Of a stretch of 64,000 nucleotides of DNA, positions 8,609 to 17,346 are shown in pieces. The stretch is from positions 38,194-102,193 of the forward strand of contig CAZFQG010000001.1 of assembly GCA_964520785.1 (NCBI GenBank), in the 5' to 3' direction. The position numbers were made by a program, and so were the translations under genes. Positions within the stretch are counted from its first letter, which is position 1; each line of letters starts with the position of its first letter. Origin of the DNA: CAZFQG01 sp964520785 (GTDB lineage: Bacteria; Planctomycetota; Planctomycetia; Pirellulales; Thermoguttaceae). The notes below the pieces were generated by a model, which saw only the letters and a program-made list of their open reading frames with translations, ran no database searches and was not told where the DNA came from.

Positions 8609-9532
8609 TTATGCCGCGCGGCGCCGCGATTCAACCCCCGCCTCTACGTCCAGCCGCCGAGGAAACGGAATCGTCGGTTCCTCCACTCCCACGACTCGAT
8701 CCGCCGAAAACGCACCGGCGAGGCGCCCAGCCCACTGCGCCGCCAGGCGATCCGGCCGGACGATGCCGCGGATGGTTTCCGCCGTGAGGGTGAACGCATG
8801 AATACAAGCGGATTTCGCCGCGCCCCCCTCGGCCGCCCATCGCCAGAAGAAGCGCTCGTCTTCCAGGGCTTGGCGGAAACCAGGCCGACGATGGAAAACT
8901 GCCTCCTCAGCAAAGAGTTCGCTCGCCGGTTCTAACCGCGTCTCATAGCCCAATTGGCATAGTTGAAGGCATGGGTCCAGCATGCCCCAAACCGGCCCCA
9001 AAGAGGCATTAAAACCCCCCACACGGCGCAAGGCGTCTCGGCGGTAGAAACCCCCAAAGAGATCCGGAGCAAAACACTCGCCCGGTCTCAGTTGAATTGA
9101 GCCGGGGTTGAGGACGCATTTCAGACGGCTTGCAAGGCTTCCCGGGCGGTACCGGACACCTCCGGAGAGTATTCGCGAGGGATGGCTTTTATCGAAGATG
9201 CACGGAACGACCGAGGCGACGTTCGGATTCTGGAATAAATCGATCGGGGCACCCGTCCAGCCGGGCGAGACCTGCATTCCACAGCCCAGAACATGGACGA
9301 CCGGCGCGGTCGCCATGCGGAGAGCCAGGTTGAGACACTCCACGACCGATTCCCCGTAGGAAGCGAAGACGAAATCGACCTCGTCCTTGATGTCGTAGGG
9401 ATCTTTATAGACGTCGCCGAGGACGACAAGAACCTGGGTGGACCTGGGACGGTTCTCCAGTACCGAAACCAGGCTCTCCTCCAGTTGCTGAACGTCTTTC
9501 GAAAAGGGAATGATAATCGAAAGTCGCGGCAC
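8609..9532 (-). CDS. Family 2 glycosyltransferase-like protein
   Basis: 307 residues starting at GTG (9532). The N-terminus LSIIIPFSKDVQQLEESLVS is the GT-A nucleotide-binding strand of family 2 glycosyltransferases, and LFGGFYRRDALRRVGGFN matches the acceptor-side block (GGF...RR..L..VGGFD). The usual DxD is not clear: the corresponding stretch reads VVHVLGCGMQVSPGW, so the metal-binding aspartates seem replaced. It may therefore be an atypical or inactive transferase. No transmembrane segment is evident, so it should be cytoplasmic. It lies 48 bases upstream of priA on the same strand and is divergent from the alanine dehydrogenase gene. Confidence 0.7.
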   Translation of the reverse strand: MPRLSIIIPFSKDVQQLEESLVSVLENRPRSTQVLVVLGDVYKDPYDIKDEVDFVFASYGESVVECLNLALRMATAPVVHVLGCGMQVSPGWTGAPIDLFQNPNVASVVPCIFDKSHPSRILSGGVRYRPGSLASRLKCVLNPGSIQLRPGECFAPDLFGGFYRRDALRRVGGFNASLGPVWGMLDPCLQLCQLGYETRLEPASELFAEEAVFHRRPGFRQALEDERFFWRWAAEGGAAKSACIHAFTLTAETIRGIVRPDRLAAQWAGRLAGAFSADRVVGVEEPTIPFPRRLDVEAGVESRRRAA

Positions 9533-9940
9533 GGTTTGCCCGCCTTTCTCCTCGAAAGCTCTTGAACTCAGATGGAAAAGATGTCAATCGGAACGGATTT
9601 CGGGTGTCACGGTCAAAGGGGTCGACCTCGCGGCTTCGACCGACGCGGGTCGAAAACCCGTCCAGACCGTTTAGTTCGGTTGTTCCAATTGGAGGAATTT
9701 AGCGAAAATGGCAAGGACAAGGGAATTCGGTGATAAACCAAGCTTTTCTACGCCAAAACAGAGCACTCAGTATATCCCCATTGGGGGAGTCCAGCAACTG
9801 TGATGGGTTCCGCCAGCAGGGCGGGGCCGCTATAATACGTGTTCGGCTGAAGGGCGTCGTCAAGTCTTGTTTTTTGCAAAACACCAGCTTTCAGGTTATC
9901 AATAGACAATCAAGAGTGTTCGCAATCAGAGAAGCGGTAC
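9533..9940. other. Divergent intergenic region with a -10 element
   Basis: 408 bases between a minus-strand glycosyltransferase and the plus-strand dehydrogenase. A perfect TATAAT at 9831-9836 on the plus strand, with a weak -35 (TTCCGC at 9808-9813, 17-bp spacer), is the likely promoter for the dehydrogenase gene, giving a leader of about 95 bases. Nothing else was recognised. Confidence 0.45.
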
Positions 9941-11059
9941 ATGCGTATAGGAATCCCGAAAGAGATAAAAGAGGGGGAATATCGTGTCGCGATTACGCCC
10001 CCAAACGTGGCCTCTCTGGTAGAGGATGGAAATGAAGTCTTCATCGAGAGCGACGCCGGAAAGGCGGCCGGAATGTCGAACGCGCGTTACGAGGACGCCG
10101 GCGCTTCGATCCTTCCCGACATCAAGTCCGTGTTCGATATGGCGGAGATGGTCTTGAAGGTCAAGGAGGTTCTGCCTCCGGAATACGGGCTTCTTCATGG
10201 CGGCCACATCCTGTTCACCTACATTCATAGCGCGATCCGGCCGGAGGAAACGCAAGTTCTGCTTGACGCCGGACTGGTGGGGATTGCTTACGAGGACGTC
10301 ATGACGGACGACGGTGAGTTTCCCCTTCTTACCCCGATGAGCGAAATCGCCGGAGAAATGGGAATTCTCATGGGCATCCACTATATGGCCAGCACCGAAG
10401 GAGGCAGCGGCGTTCTCATCGGCGGTGCCCCGGGGGTACCGCCGGCGAAGGTCGCCATCCTTGGCGTGGGTCATGTGGGTATCGGCGCGGCCCGGTACGC
10501 GTTGGGTCTGGGCGCGGACGTTACGCTCGTCGACGTCGACGTCGACCGGCTCCGGAGAATTCGTCAGAGTCTCTTTCCCAACGTCAAAACGCTTTTTTCC
10601 AACTCGGATAATATCCGCCGTATTCTCCCGGAGGTGGACATGCTCGTCAACGCGGTGAAGTGGAAGCCGGGAATGCGGCTGGTTTCCCGGGAAATGCTCC
10701 ACCTGATGAAATCGAGCGCCCTGATCGTGGACATCGACTGCGAGCCGAACGGCGCAATTGAAACCTGCCGGTTCACGACGCATAACGATCCGATCTACGT
10801 CGAAGAGGGCATCCGCCACTACTGCGTTCCGAACCTCCCTTCCGCGGCCGCGCACACGGCCTCGCAAACCCTCTCGAACGCGACACTTCCTTACGTCCGA
10901 GAGATCGCGTCGAACGGGGTCGCCGCTGCGCTTCGGGAAAACGCCGCGCTCCGCCGTGGGTTGGGGTTCTGCAGGGGACAACTGACCTTCAAGCCGACCG
11001 CCACCGCGCAAAACCGGCCGTTTACCCCCGCCGAGGAGGCGATCTCCGTGCTCGAATAG
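9941..11059 (+). CDS. Alanine dehydrogenase family protein, divergent
   Basis: 372 residues, the usual length of alanine dehydrogenase. It has the family N-terminus (GIPKEIKEGEYRVAITP), substrate-binding Arg15 and Lys75, catalytic His96 in TYIHSA, and a Rossmann GVGHVG (175-180) with an acidic VDVD strand end that favours NAD. The C-terminal half departs from typical enzymes. The segment normally reading VDxAIDQGG is VDIDCEPNG, putting Glu268 where the catalytic Asp is expected. The VLxPGAKAP loop is AVKWKPGMR, and NMPGAVPRTST is NLPSAAAHTAS. It may be alanine dehydrogenase with altered kinetics or a paralogue for another amino or oxo acid. A glycosyltransferase gene follows after 19 bases. 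Confidence 0.8.
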   Translation: MRIGIPKEIKEGEYRVAITPPNVASLVEDGNEVFIESDAGKAAGMSNARYEDAGASILPDIKSVFDMAEMVLKVKEVLPPEYGLLHGGHILFTYIHSAIRPEETQVLLDAGLVGIAYEDVMTDDGEFPLLTPMSEIAGEMGILMGIHYMASTEGGSGVLIGGAPGVPPAKVAILGVGHVGIGAARYALGLGADVTLVDVDVDRLRRIRQSLFPNVKTLFSNSDNIRRILPEVDMLVNAVKWKPGMRLVSREMLHLMKSSALIVDIDCEPNGAIETCRFTTHNDPIYVEEGIRHYCVPNLPSAAAHTASQTLSNATLPYVREIASNGVAAALRENAALRRGLGFCRGQLTFKPTATAQNRPFTPAEEAISVLE

Positions 11060-11063
11060 CCTT

Positions 11064-11078
11064 CGAGAAAGGTTCTCG
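11064..11078 (+). promoter_or_regulatory. Hairpin over the Shine-Dalgarno of the next gene
   Basis: CGAGAA (11064-11069) and TTCTCG (11073-11078) form a perfect 6-bp stem with an AGG triloop ending directly at the ATG (11079). The only ribosome-binding match, AAAGG, lies in this stem-loop, so folding would limit initiation. Confidence 0.45.
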
Positions 11079-12614
11079 ATGAACGTCGTGATCGTGCATT
11101 ACCACTTGAACCGGGGAGGCGTCGCGCGGGTGATCGCGAACCATGCCGCGGCGGTCGATTCCGCGGTCGGCCCCGGAGAAAGGCTGCGGCTCGTGGTGAT
11201 GCACGGCGGGCGAAGAGAAGGCTGGACCCGCGCGGCGTTGACGCGAAGCCGCAACATTGATTCATCGATCGAGGTTTGCCCGACCCTGGACTACGACGAC
11301 GGCTCCGGCGTATCGTGCCGCGTGCGCCGAGACTTGCCGGAACGCTTGGCGGAACTGGACCTGTCGCCGCACGAGACGGTGATCCACGTTCACAACCATG
11401 CCTTGGGAAAGAACCTGGGTCTGCCGGACGCGGTTCACTCCCTGGCGAAGTCCGGTTATGGGCTGCTTCTGCAAATCCACGATTTCGTCGAGGATTACCG
11501 CCCCGCGAACTACCGGCGGGTGGCGCAGACATTCGGCCCCGAGCCGTGGAAGCGTTTGTATCCAGTGGGTCCGCGGATTCACTACGGCGTCTTGAACCCG
11601 CGCGATTGGGGTATTCTGAAGGCGGCCGGCGTCCCGGAGACACATCTGCACCTCATCCCGAATCCGGTTTTACCGTTCGAGTCCGTTCCATCCCGACCGG
11701 CCGCTCGCGAGCGGCTGGAGACCCTTTTTCGCGTCAATCGGGATGTGGCGTTCCTATTGTATCCGGTCCGCTGCATTCGGCGAAAGAATATCGGCGAGGC
11801 ATTGCTGCTCTCCGTATTGGCCCCTGGAAAGACGGTGGTCGGCTTCACGCTTGCTCCGCTGAATCCGGCGGAGCGCGCGTTTTATGAACCTTGGCGGACC
11901 GCCGCGGAGGCGCGGAGGCTTCCTTGCCGTTTCGAGGTTGGGGGCTCCGACGCGATGACCTTCGCGGAGGCGATGGCCGCGGCCGACGGGACGATTACGA
12001 CGAGTGTCGCGGAAGGATTCGGCATGGCCTTTCTGGAAGGCTGGCAACTGGGGTTACCCCTCGCGGGCCGCGATTTGCCGGAGATTACCTCGGGGCTCAT
12101 TTCGCAGGGGGTCTCAGTCGGAAATCTCTATTCACGGCTCGATCTGCCCCTCCAATGGATTGACCGGGAGGTTCTGCGGAACAAGCTCGAAAAGGGTTTC
12201 CGAAAGGTATTGCGCGCTTATGGAATCCGGCCGTCGGTCGGATTACTCGGCGAATTGCATTCGAAATGGTCCGGAGAATCGATCGACTTCGGCGATTTGG
12301 ACGAACAGCTCCAACTGCGGTTGATCGACCTGCTCCACCATGACGCCGCGCGGCGGGATGATCTTTATGCGATGAACCCGGCGTTGGACCGTGCGCTGCG
12401 GACGAACCGGGATGTGCCGGACGCGGTGATCGCGGAAAACGCGAGGATCGCCGCCGAAGCGTTCGGAAAGGAATCACTGGGCCGCCGGCTCGTTTCCCTG
12501 TACCGGACCATCGCCGCGGACGGGTTCTCGTCGCGGATCGAAACGTTGCCCCAAGGCGAGAGGATTCTCGAATCGTTTCTTACGCCGCGGCGATTCCGTT
12601 TGCTGATGGCGTGA
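11079..12614 (+). CDS. GT-B type glycosyltransferase (family 4-like)
   Basis: 511 residues. The N-terminus VVIVHYHLNRGGVARVIANH is the acceptor-domain start of family 4/1 glycosyltransferases (glycine-rich loop after the first strand). The donor-binding motif EGFGMAFLEGWQLGLPLAG matches the EGFG-x-x-x-LE-x-x-x-x-G-x-P signature. The ~130 residues after it lack obvious similarity and contain a charged helical segment. It is presumably a cytoplasmic enzyme moving a nucleotide-sugar residue to a polysaccharide or glycolipid. It starts 19 bases behind the dehydrogenase and converges on the acyl-ligase gene. Confidence 0.75.
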   Translation: MNVVIVHYHLNRGGVARVIANHAAAVDSAVGPGERLRLVVMHGGRREGWTRAALTRSRNIDSSIEVCPTLDYDDGSGVSCRVRRDLPERLAELDLSPHETVIHVHNHALGKNLGLPDAVHSLAKSGYGLLLQIHDFVEDYRPANYRRVAQTFGPEPWKRLYPVGPRIHYGVLNPRDWGILKAAGVPETHLHLIPNPVLPFESVPSRPAARERLETLFRVNRDVAFLLYPVRCIRRKNIGEALLLSVLAPGKTVVGFTLAPLNPAERAFYEPWRTAAEARRLPCRFEVGGSDAMTFAEAMAAADGTITTSVAEGFGMAFLEGWQLGLPLAGRDLPEITSGLISQGVSVGNLYSRLDLPLQWIDREVLRNKLEKGFRKVLRAYGIRPSVGLLGELHSKWSGESIDFGDLDEQLQLRLIDLLHHDAARRDDLYAMNPALDRALRTNRDVPDAVIAENARIAAEAFGKESLGRRLVSLYRTIAADGFSSRIETLPQGERILESFLTPRRFRLLMA

Positions 12615-12715
12615 TCCGCGACGAACGCGAATCCTTGGGTTGGCGCCTCGTTCTCATGCAGGCAATCGCGGTGCATCGCCGCGTGCCGACCCACGAGATG
12701 AGCGCTGCCGAACGA

Positions 12716-14299
12716 CTACCGCGAAGCCTTCCGCTTCGCCGTCTCGCGAATGCCTCTGAGGTCAAGCTTGCCGATGCCGAGAACCGGGATTTCGTCGACC
12801 CGGTAGAAAGCGTCTTGTGCCGGAATCCACAGTTGCGGCAGGCCCGCCGCGCGCAGCCGCTCGCGGATTTCCGAGGGGGGCATGGGCAGTTCGGTGTGGA
12901 GGACGACGAGCCGCTCACCCTTTCGCTCGTCCTCGACGGCGGTCACGGCGACGCTCGCCGGTTCATCCTCTTCGTGCGCGAGAACCAGATTGATCGTCTC
13001 CTCGACCCGCACGTGAGGGACCATTTCCCCGCCGATTTTGGAGAAACGGCTTTCGCGGCCGGTGATGAAAATGAAGCCGTCCTCGTCGACCTTGCCGACG
13101 TCGCCGCTGACATACCAGCCGTCGCGGATCACCTCGGCCGTCTTCTCCGGCAACTTCAAGTAGCCCTTCATCACGCTTTCTCCGCGATAACAGAGCATCC
13201 CGATTTCGTTGGGGCCGACGTCCCGGCCGGTTTCCATGTGGATCGCCTTCGCCTCGACTCCCGGCAGGGGGCGGCCGACGGATCCTTCGCGGAGGCCGTC
13301 CGTGACTCCCTGCTTGGAACGGCTCGGAGGGATATTGACCGAAACGACGGGAGAGAATTCGGTCATGCCGTAACCTTCCAGGGGACGGTGACCGAATTTG
13401 GTTTCGAAGGCATCGGCCAGTGATTTGGGGAGCTTCTCCGCGCCGGTGACGACGAGTTCGGTGGTCGCGAAGTCCTCCTTGTCGCAGCGTTTCAAATACG
13501 TCCGTAGAAACGTAGGGGTCGCGACGAGCATCGTCGCCCCGTACTTCCTCGCGAGCTTTCCGATGGGGCGAGCTTCGAGCGGCGAAAAGTGGTAGACGCC
13601 CAACGCCCCCATCGTCAGCACGTCCCACAGGGTACACGTGTAGCCGTACGAGTGGAATGGCGGCAAAACGCCCAAGACGACGTCCTCGTCGCGGATATCC
13701 AGCGCCGAGGAGAAACTCTCCAGGTTCGAGGCGATATTCCGATGCGTGAGCATGACCCCCTTCGGGTCGCCGGTGGAACCGGAGGTGTAGATGATGGTCA
13801 TTACGTCGTCCGGATCGATGCGGTCGAGGCCGAATGACTTTTCGAGGCTTTCGATCGACATGAATTTCGCCGTAAGAAGGCACGCGATCTTATCCCACGT
13901 CGTCGCCTTCGCCCTGAGGTCTTCGAGAAAGACGAACTCGGCGTCGATCTCGAAGGAAAACCGCTCCATTACCTTACGGCTGGTAAGCACGTGCCGGACT
14001 TCCGCGTTCTTGCAGCAGCAGTCCATGATCGACGAAGTGACGGTGTAGTTCAAATTCACGGCGGTCCGCCCATCGATTGAGATCGTCGCGTTCACAAGCG
14101 CCGCCGCCGCCGTAGGTGGAAGCAGGATGCCTACCGTTTGCTCGTCGTCGGCAAGGACGTAGCGGCGCAGAAGCCGCCGGAACACGAGCGCTCCCGTCAA
14201 GAGTCGCTCGCCGGTCAGTTCCATGCCGCTGGAATCGGCGACCTTCGGTTTCTTGGCGTAACGCCGGCACATACGCAGGAATTGTCTCGCCGGGATCAT
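12716..14299 (-). CDS. AMP-dependent acyl-ACP/acyl-CoA synthetase (Aas C-terminal half as a separate gene)
   Basis: 527 residues of the adenylate-forming superfamily. The P-loop-like motif reads YTSGSTGDPKGVMLTH, the acyl-pocket region is GYGMTEFSPVVSVN, and the DGWYVSGDVGKVDEDGFIFITGR hinge (A8) is complete; the catalytic lysine lies near the end in GIGKLDLRGI. The family activates fatty acids as acyl-AMP and loads ACP or CoA. ATG 14299 is chosen because AGGAG sits six bases upstream; an ATG at 14344 would overlap the upstream gene without a ribosome-binding site. The preceding gene (25 bases away) encodes a lysophospholipid-transporter/acyltransferase fusion, so the pair rebuilds the Aas-LplT system for re-acylating lysophospholipids. 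Confidence 0.88.
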   Translation of the reverse strand: MIPARQFLRMCRRYAKKPKVADSSGMELTGERLLTGALVFRRLLRRYVLADDEQTVGILLPPTAAAALVNATISIDGRTAVNLNYTVTSSIMDCCCKNAEVRHVLTSRKVMERFSFEIDAEFVFLEDLRAKATTWDKIACLLTAKFMSIESLEKSFGLDRIDPDDVMTIIYTSGSTGDPKGVMLTHRNIASNLESFSSALDIRDEDVVLGVLPPFHSYGYTCTLWDVLTMGALGVYHFSPLEARPIGKLARKYGATMLVATPTFLRTYLKRCDKEDFATTELVVTGAEKLPKSLADAFETKFGHRPLEGYGMTEFSPVVSVNIPPSRSKQGVTDGLREGSVGRPLPGVEAKAIHMETGRDVGPNEIGMLCYRGESVMKGYLKLPEKTAEVIRDGWYVSGDVGKVDEDGFIFITGRESRFSKIGGEMVPHVRVEETINLVLAHEEDEPASVAVTAVEDERKGERLVVLHTELPMPPSEIRERLRAAGLPQLWIPAQDAFYRVDEIPVLGIGKLDLRGIRETAKRKASR

Positions 14300-14324
14300 C
14301 CCGTTCTCCTCGAAAAAAGGGGGG

Positions 14325-16262
14325 TTACTTCCGGTTGTCTTCATCGGAGGACAGCGCCGAGACGGCCCGGCGGACGGCTTCGGCGTCCGGCACGCCGTTC
14401 ATCGGTCGCCCGTACAGGATGGTCAGCGGATAGGGAATCCGTTTCGGGAACTTCCAAAAACACTTTCCACCGTCAAAGCTGAACACGCTCCCCCAAAAAC
14501 CCTCCAGGTAGACCGGTAGCACCACGGCGTCCGTGTTTTTCAGAATCGTGAGAAAACCGCGCTCGAACTGGCCCATCTTCCCGTCGCGCGTCATCGCCCC
14601 TTCCGGAAAGATCCCGACCACCTTTCCCGCCTTCAGTTCCTGTCGAGCGGCGCGGATCGACTCGACGACGGACGTCTCCGATGTTGGCCGGATCGGGATC
14701 ATACCGACGCGCTTGGCGAACCAGCGGAGCCACCATTTCTCGATGTAGTCGGCATACGTCAGGAAGTGGACGTGCCGCGGAGTGTGCCGGACGAGCATGA
14801 CTCCGTCGAGCCAACTGACGTGGTTGGAGACGAGCAACACGCCCCCTTTGTCGGGGACATTCTCGATTCCGTCGACGCGGACCCGATAGAAGATGCGACA
14901 AAACAATTCCAGCAGGAACGTGAGTACGTGCTCGCCGATGAGGTACAACAGAAACGCGGTAAAGGGTATGAGGCAAATTCCCATGAGCAGGAAGACGTCC
15001 GGCCCCGACAATTTCAACCAGTCACCCAACAGGGGAAACAGAAACGAAATCGCGAGCGTTCCCGCGAACGTGGCGAAATTCGCCGCCGCCAGAACCGAAC
15101 CGCGGGAACTCTCGTCGCTCCGATATTGAACGAATGCCTGGAGCGGAATGTCGTAACAGCCGCCGAACACGCCCAGCATGAAGAGGGCGCCCAGCGAAAC
15201 ATTGAAACGGATTCCCCATAACGGAGTCTCGCCCGGCAGGAACGTGCTCAGTACGAGCGCACCGACCCCCATTCCGAACGCGCCGATCGGAACGAGTCCC
15301 AGTTCGATCTTTCTGCCGGAAAGATAACCCGCCGCCGCGCTTCCAAGTCCCACACCGATGGTCAAGAACCCGAGGAGAATCGAAATGCCTCCGGGATCGA
15401 GTTTGAGGGTCTTGTCGCCGAATAGGTCGATGTTCACCTGGCACAGCGCGGCGATCGCCCAGAACAGGGCCCCTCCGAAAACCGCCAAAAGCAAGGCACG
15501 CGATTTCGCGGCCGACTGGAAATCGTGATATGTCTGTGCCGGCCAGAAGAGGGGAAATCGTCGCTTGGGATCGGCGACCGGAAGAGGACGGATCAGAAGA
15601 CTTGCCAAGAAACCCACGCCGGCCACGCCGACGAGCGCCAGCGCCGGCACCCACAGATTCTCCGGATGCCATCGCGGATTCAATCCTTTTGCCGTATCCG
15701 CGGCGAACTGCGCCGTGTTCAATACGCGATGCAGTTGAGACGCGATGACCGTGCCTACCACGATCGAAATGAGCGTCGTCATTCCGACCCACCCATTGGC
15801 GACCGACAACCGGCCGGCCGGCACGATCTCCGGGATCGAGCCGTACTTGGACGGCCCGAACATGGCGCTTTGTGCCCCCATAACGAATAGCACGGCGAAC
15901 ATGAAGTAGATGTTTCCCGTCCATACCGCCAGGACGCCGATCGCCATGATCACGATTTCGGCGAGCTTACAGTCGACGATCACGGAACGTTTGCTGAACC
16001 GGTCGGCGACGTATCCGGCCGGCGCCGCGAATACGATAAACGGTAGAGAGAGCATCGCGAGACCGACGCCGACGGCCGACGTCTCATAGTCCTTTCCGAC
16101 GATGTCCTTGCCGATCCACACCGCCAGCCAACGGAACATGTTGTCATTCATTGCCCCAAGAAACTGCGTGATCAACAGTCCCACGAAACTCCGCGACCAC
16201 AACCTCTCCTGCTCGTCGGTCACGGCCGGCACGTTGTACGAGTCGAGATTCGGCTCGGTCAT
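14325..16262 (-). CDS. MFS (LplT-like) transporter fused to PlsC-type acyltransferase
   Basis: 645 residues. About 430 residues form a 12-helix major facilitator domain with the LplT-type start (LLITQFLGAMNDNMFRW). The last ~190 residues are a lysophospholipid acyltransferase with the HX4D motif (His481-Asp486, NHVSWLD) and FPEGAMTRDG substrate-binding motif. In enterobacteria LplT flips lysophosphatidylethanolamine inward and Aas re-acylates it using acyl-ACP. Here the transporter and transferase are fused and the acyl-ACP synthetase is the next gene. The product is expected in the inner membrane with the transferase on the cytoplasmic side. Confidence 0.9.
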   Translation of the reverse strand: MTEPNLDSYNVPAVTDEQERLWSRSFVGLLITQFLGAMNDNMFRWLAVWIGKDIVGKDYETSAVGVGLAMLSLPFIVFAAPAGYVADRFSKRSVIVDCKLAEIVIMAIGVLAVWTGNIYFMFAVLFVMGAQSAMFGPSKYGSIPEIVPAGRLSVANGWVGMTTLISIVVGTVIASQLHRVLNTAQFAADTAKGLNPRWHPENLWVPALALVGVAGVGFLASLLIRPLPVADPKRRFPLFWPAQTYHDFQSAAKSRALLLAVFGGALFWAIAALCQVNIDLFGDKTLKLDPGGISILLGFLTIGVGLGSAAAGYLSGRKIELGLVPIGAFGMGVGALVLSTFLPGETPLWGIRFNVSLGALFMLGVFGGCYDIPLQAFVQYRSDESSRGSVLAAANFATFAGTLAISFLFPLLGDWLKLSGPDVFLLMGICLIPFTAFLLYLIGEHVLTFLLELFCRIFYRVRVDGIENVPDKGGVLLVSNHVSWLDGVMLVRHTPRHVHFLTYADYIEKWWLRWFAKRVGMIPIRPTSETSVVESIRAARQELKAGKVVGIFPEGAMTRDGKMGQFERGFLTILKNTDAVVLPVYLEGFWGSVFSFDGGKCFWKFPKRIPYPLTILYGRPMNGVPDAEAVRRAVSALSSDEDNRK

Positions 16263-16535
16263 TGGCGATAGTTCTCTTTTCTGACGGAACGGTTAAGGGG
16301 GCCGACCACGATCCCTCGTGGTGAAGGCTCCTCAAACAGAACCCCATGATAGAGTCTCGGACCGGTAATTTATAGGGCAAAATCGCCAAGATCGTTCTAG
16401 CCGGGAACGTGCCGGGCGGAAACGGAAGGACGCCTCCGTACCCGGAGGGACCGATTCCGAAGAAACACGCCGTCCAGCATACCCCATCAAGGGGGAGACG
16501 GGTAATTGAAAACCTCTGCTCTACCGCAGTCCTTC

Positions 16536-17240
16536 TCAATCGGCGCATTCATTTCGCAGCTTCCATGGCTCGCCGAGCAAGCGACTCTTGGGGCAAAGCT
16601 GAAGAATGACGCCGTTGGCGTCCGTTCCACGGAGAGGGTACTCGTCCAATTTGCGCAGAGCGATGGCTTTGCCCAGGTGCCCGAAATGCCGAGCCTCCGC
16701 GCGTTCCTCCACCCAACCCGGCCCCTTGACGAGCAGCAGTCGGTCGAACCGGTCCCAATACGGATTGAACCAACCAAGCAGCTTCTTCATCTTGGCCACG
16801 GCGCGGACAGTCAACGTCGAGAACCGCTCGCCCTCCCCCCCTTTCAGTAAGTCCTCCGCCCTCGCGTGCCGGTGCCGGACTGGAAGCGACAACCTTCCGA
16901 TTATGTCTTCCAGGACTTTCGCTTTCTTTCCAACGGATTCGCAGACCGTAACCCGAAGGTCCGGCCTGAGCAGGGCGAGAACCACCCCTGGAACGCCTCC
17001 CCCCGAACCGACATCAAGAACATTCTCGCCTTTTTCAATAAAACGACACAGCGCCGCGCAATCCACGAGGTCCCGCGAGGCGAATTTCTCGAAGTCGGCG
17101 TGCCGGGTGAGGTTGATTTTGGCATTCCAGTCCCACAGAAGCCGGCAATAGCTTTCCAGCGTTGCCGCCGTCTCATCCGCCAGGACCACGCCGTAACGCT
17201 GGGCTGTTTCCTTCAAGCCGCCTGAAACCACGCGCTCCAT
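16536..17240 (-). CDS. rsmG: 16S rRNA (guanine-527-N7)-methyltransferase
   Basis: 234 residues with the RsmG plan: helical N-terminus, WNAKINLTRH motif, SAM-binding VLDVGSGGGVPGVVLALLRP, VCESVGKKAKVLEDI strand and TVRAVAKMKKLLGW. It methylates G527 of 16S rRNA; loss usually gives low-level streptomycin resistance. The start at 17240 matches the normal family length; a longer frame to 17405 would add 55 residues overlapping the divergent gene's promoter region. It stands alone, away from the gidA-parA context common in other phyla. Confidence 0.93.
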   Translation of the reverse strand: MERVVSGGLKETAQRYGVVLADETAATLESYCRLLWDWNAKINLTRHADFEKFASRDLVDCAALCRFIEKGENVLDVGSGGGVPGVVLALLRPDLRVTVCESVGKKAKVLEDIIGRLSLPVRHRHARAEDLLKGGEGERFSTLTVRAVAKMKKLLGWFNPYWDRFDRLLLVKGPGWVEERAEARHFGHLGKAIALRKLDEYPLRGTDANGVILQLCPKSRLLGEPWKLRNECAD

Positions 17241-17346
17241 CTGTATTTTTCTTTCTTTTTCGTGGGTCTGGTTTTTGCCTCCCCCTTCCGCCGGACGAAT
17301 AATTCCAACGGTTTCGGCCCTTTCCCCCTCAAAAGGAGATGGAATC

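Noticed and set aside
9655..9680. Small CGGGT/ACCCG hairpin in the 9.6-kb intergenic region
   Set aside because: Only a 5-bp stem with no context; not reported as a feature.
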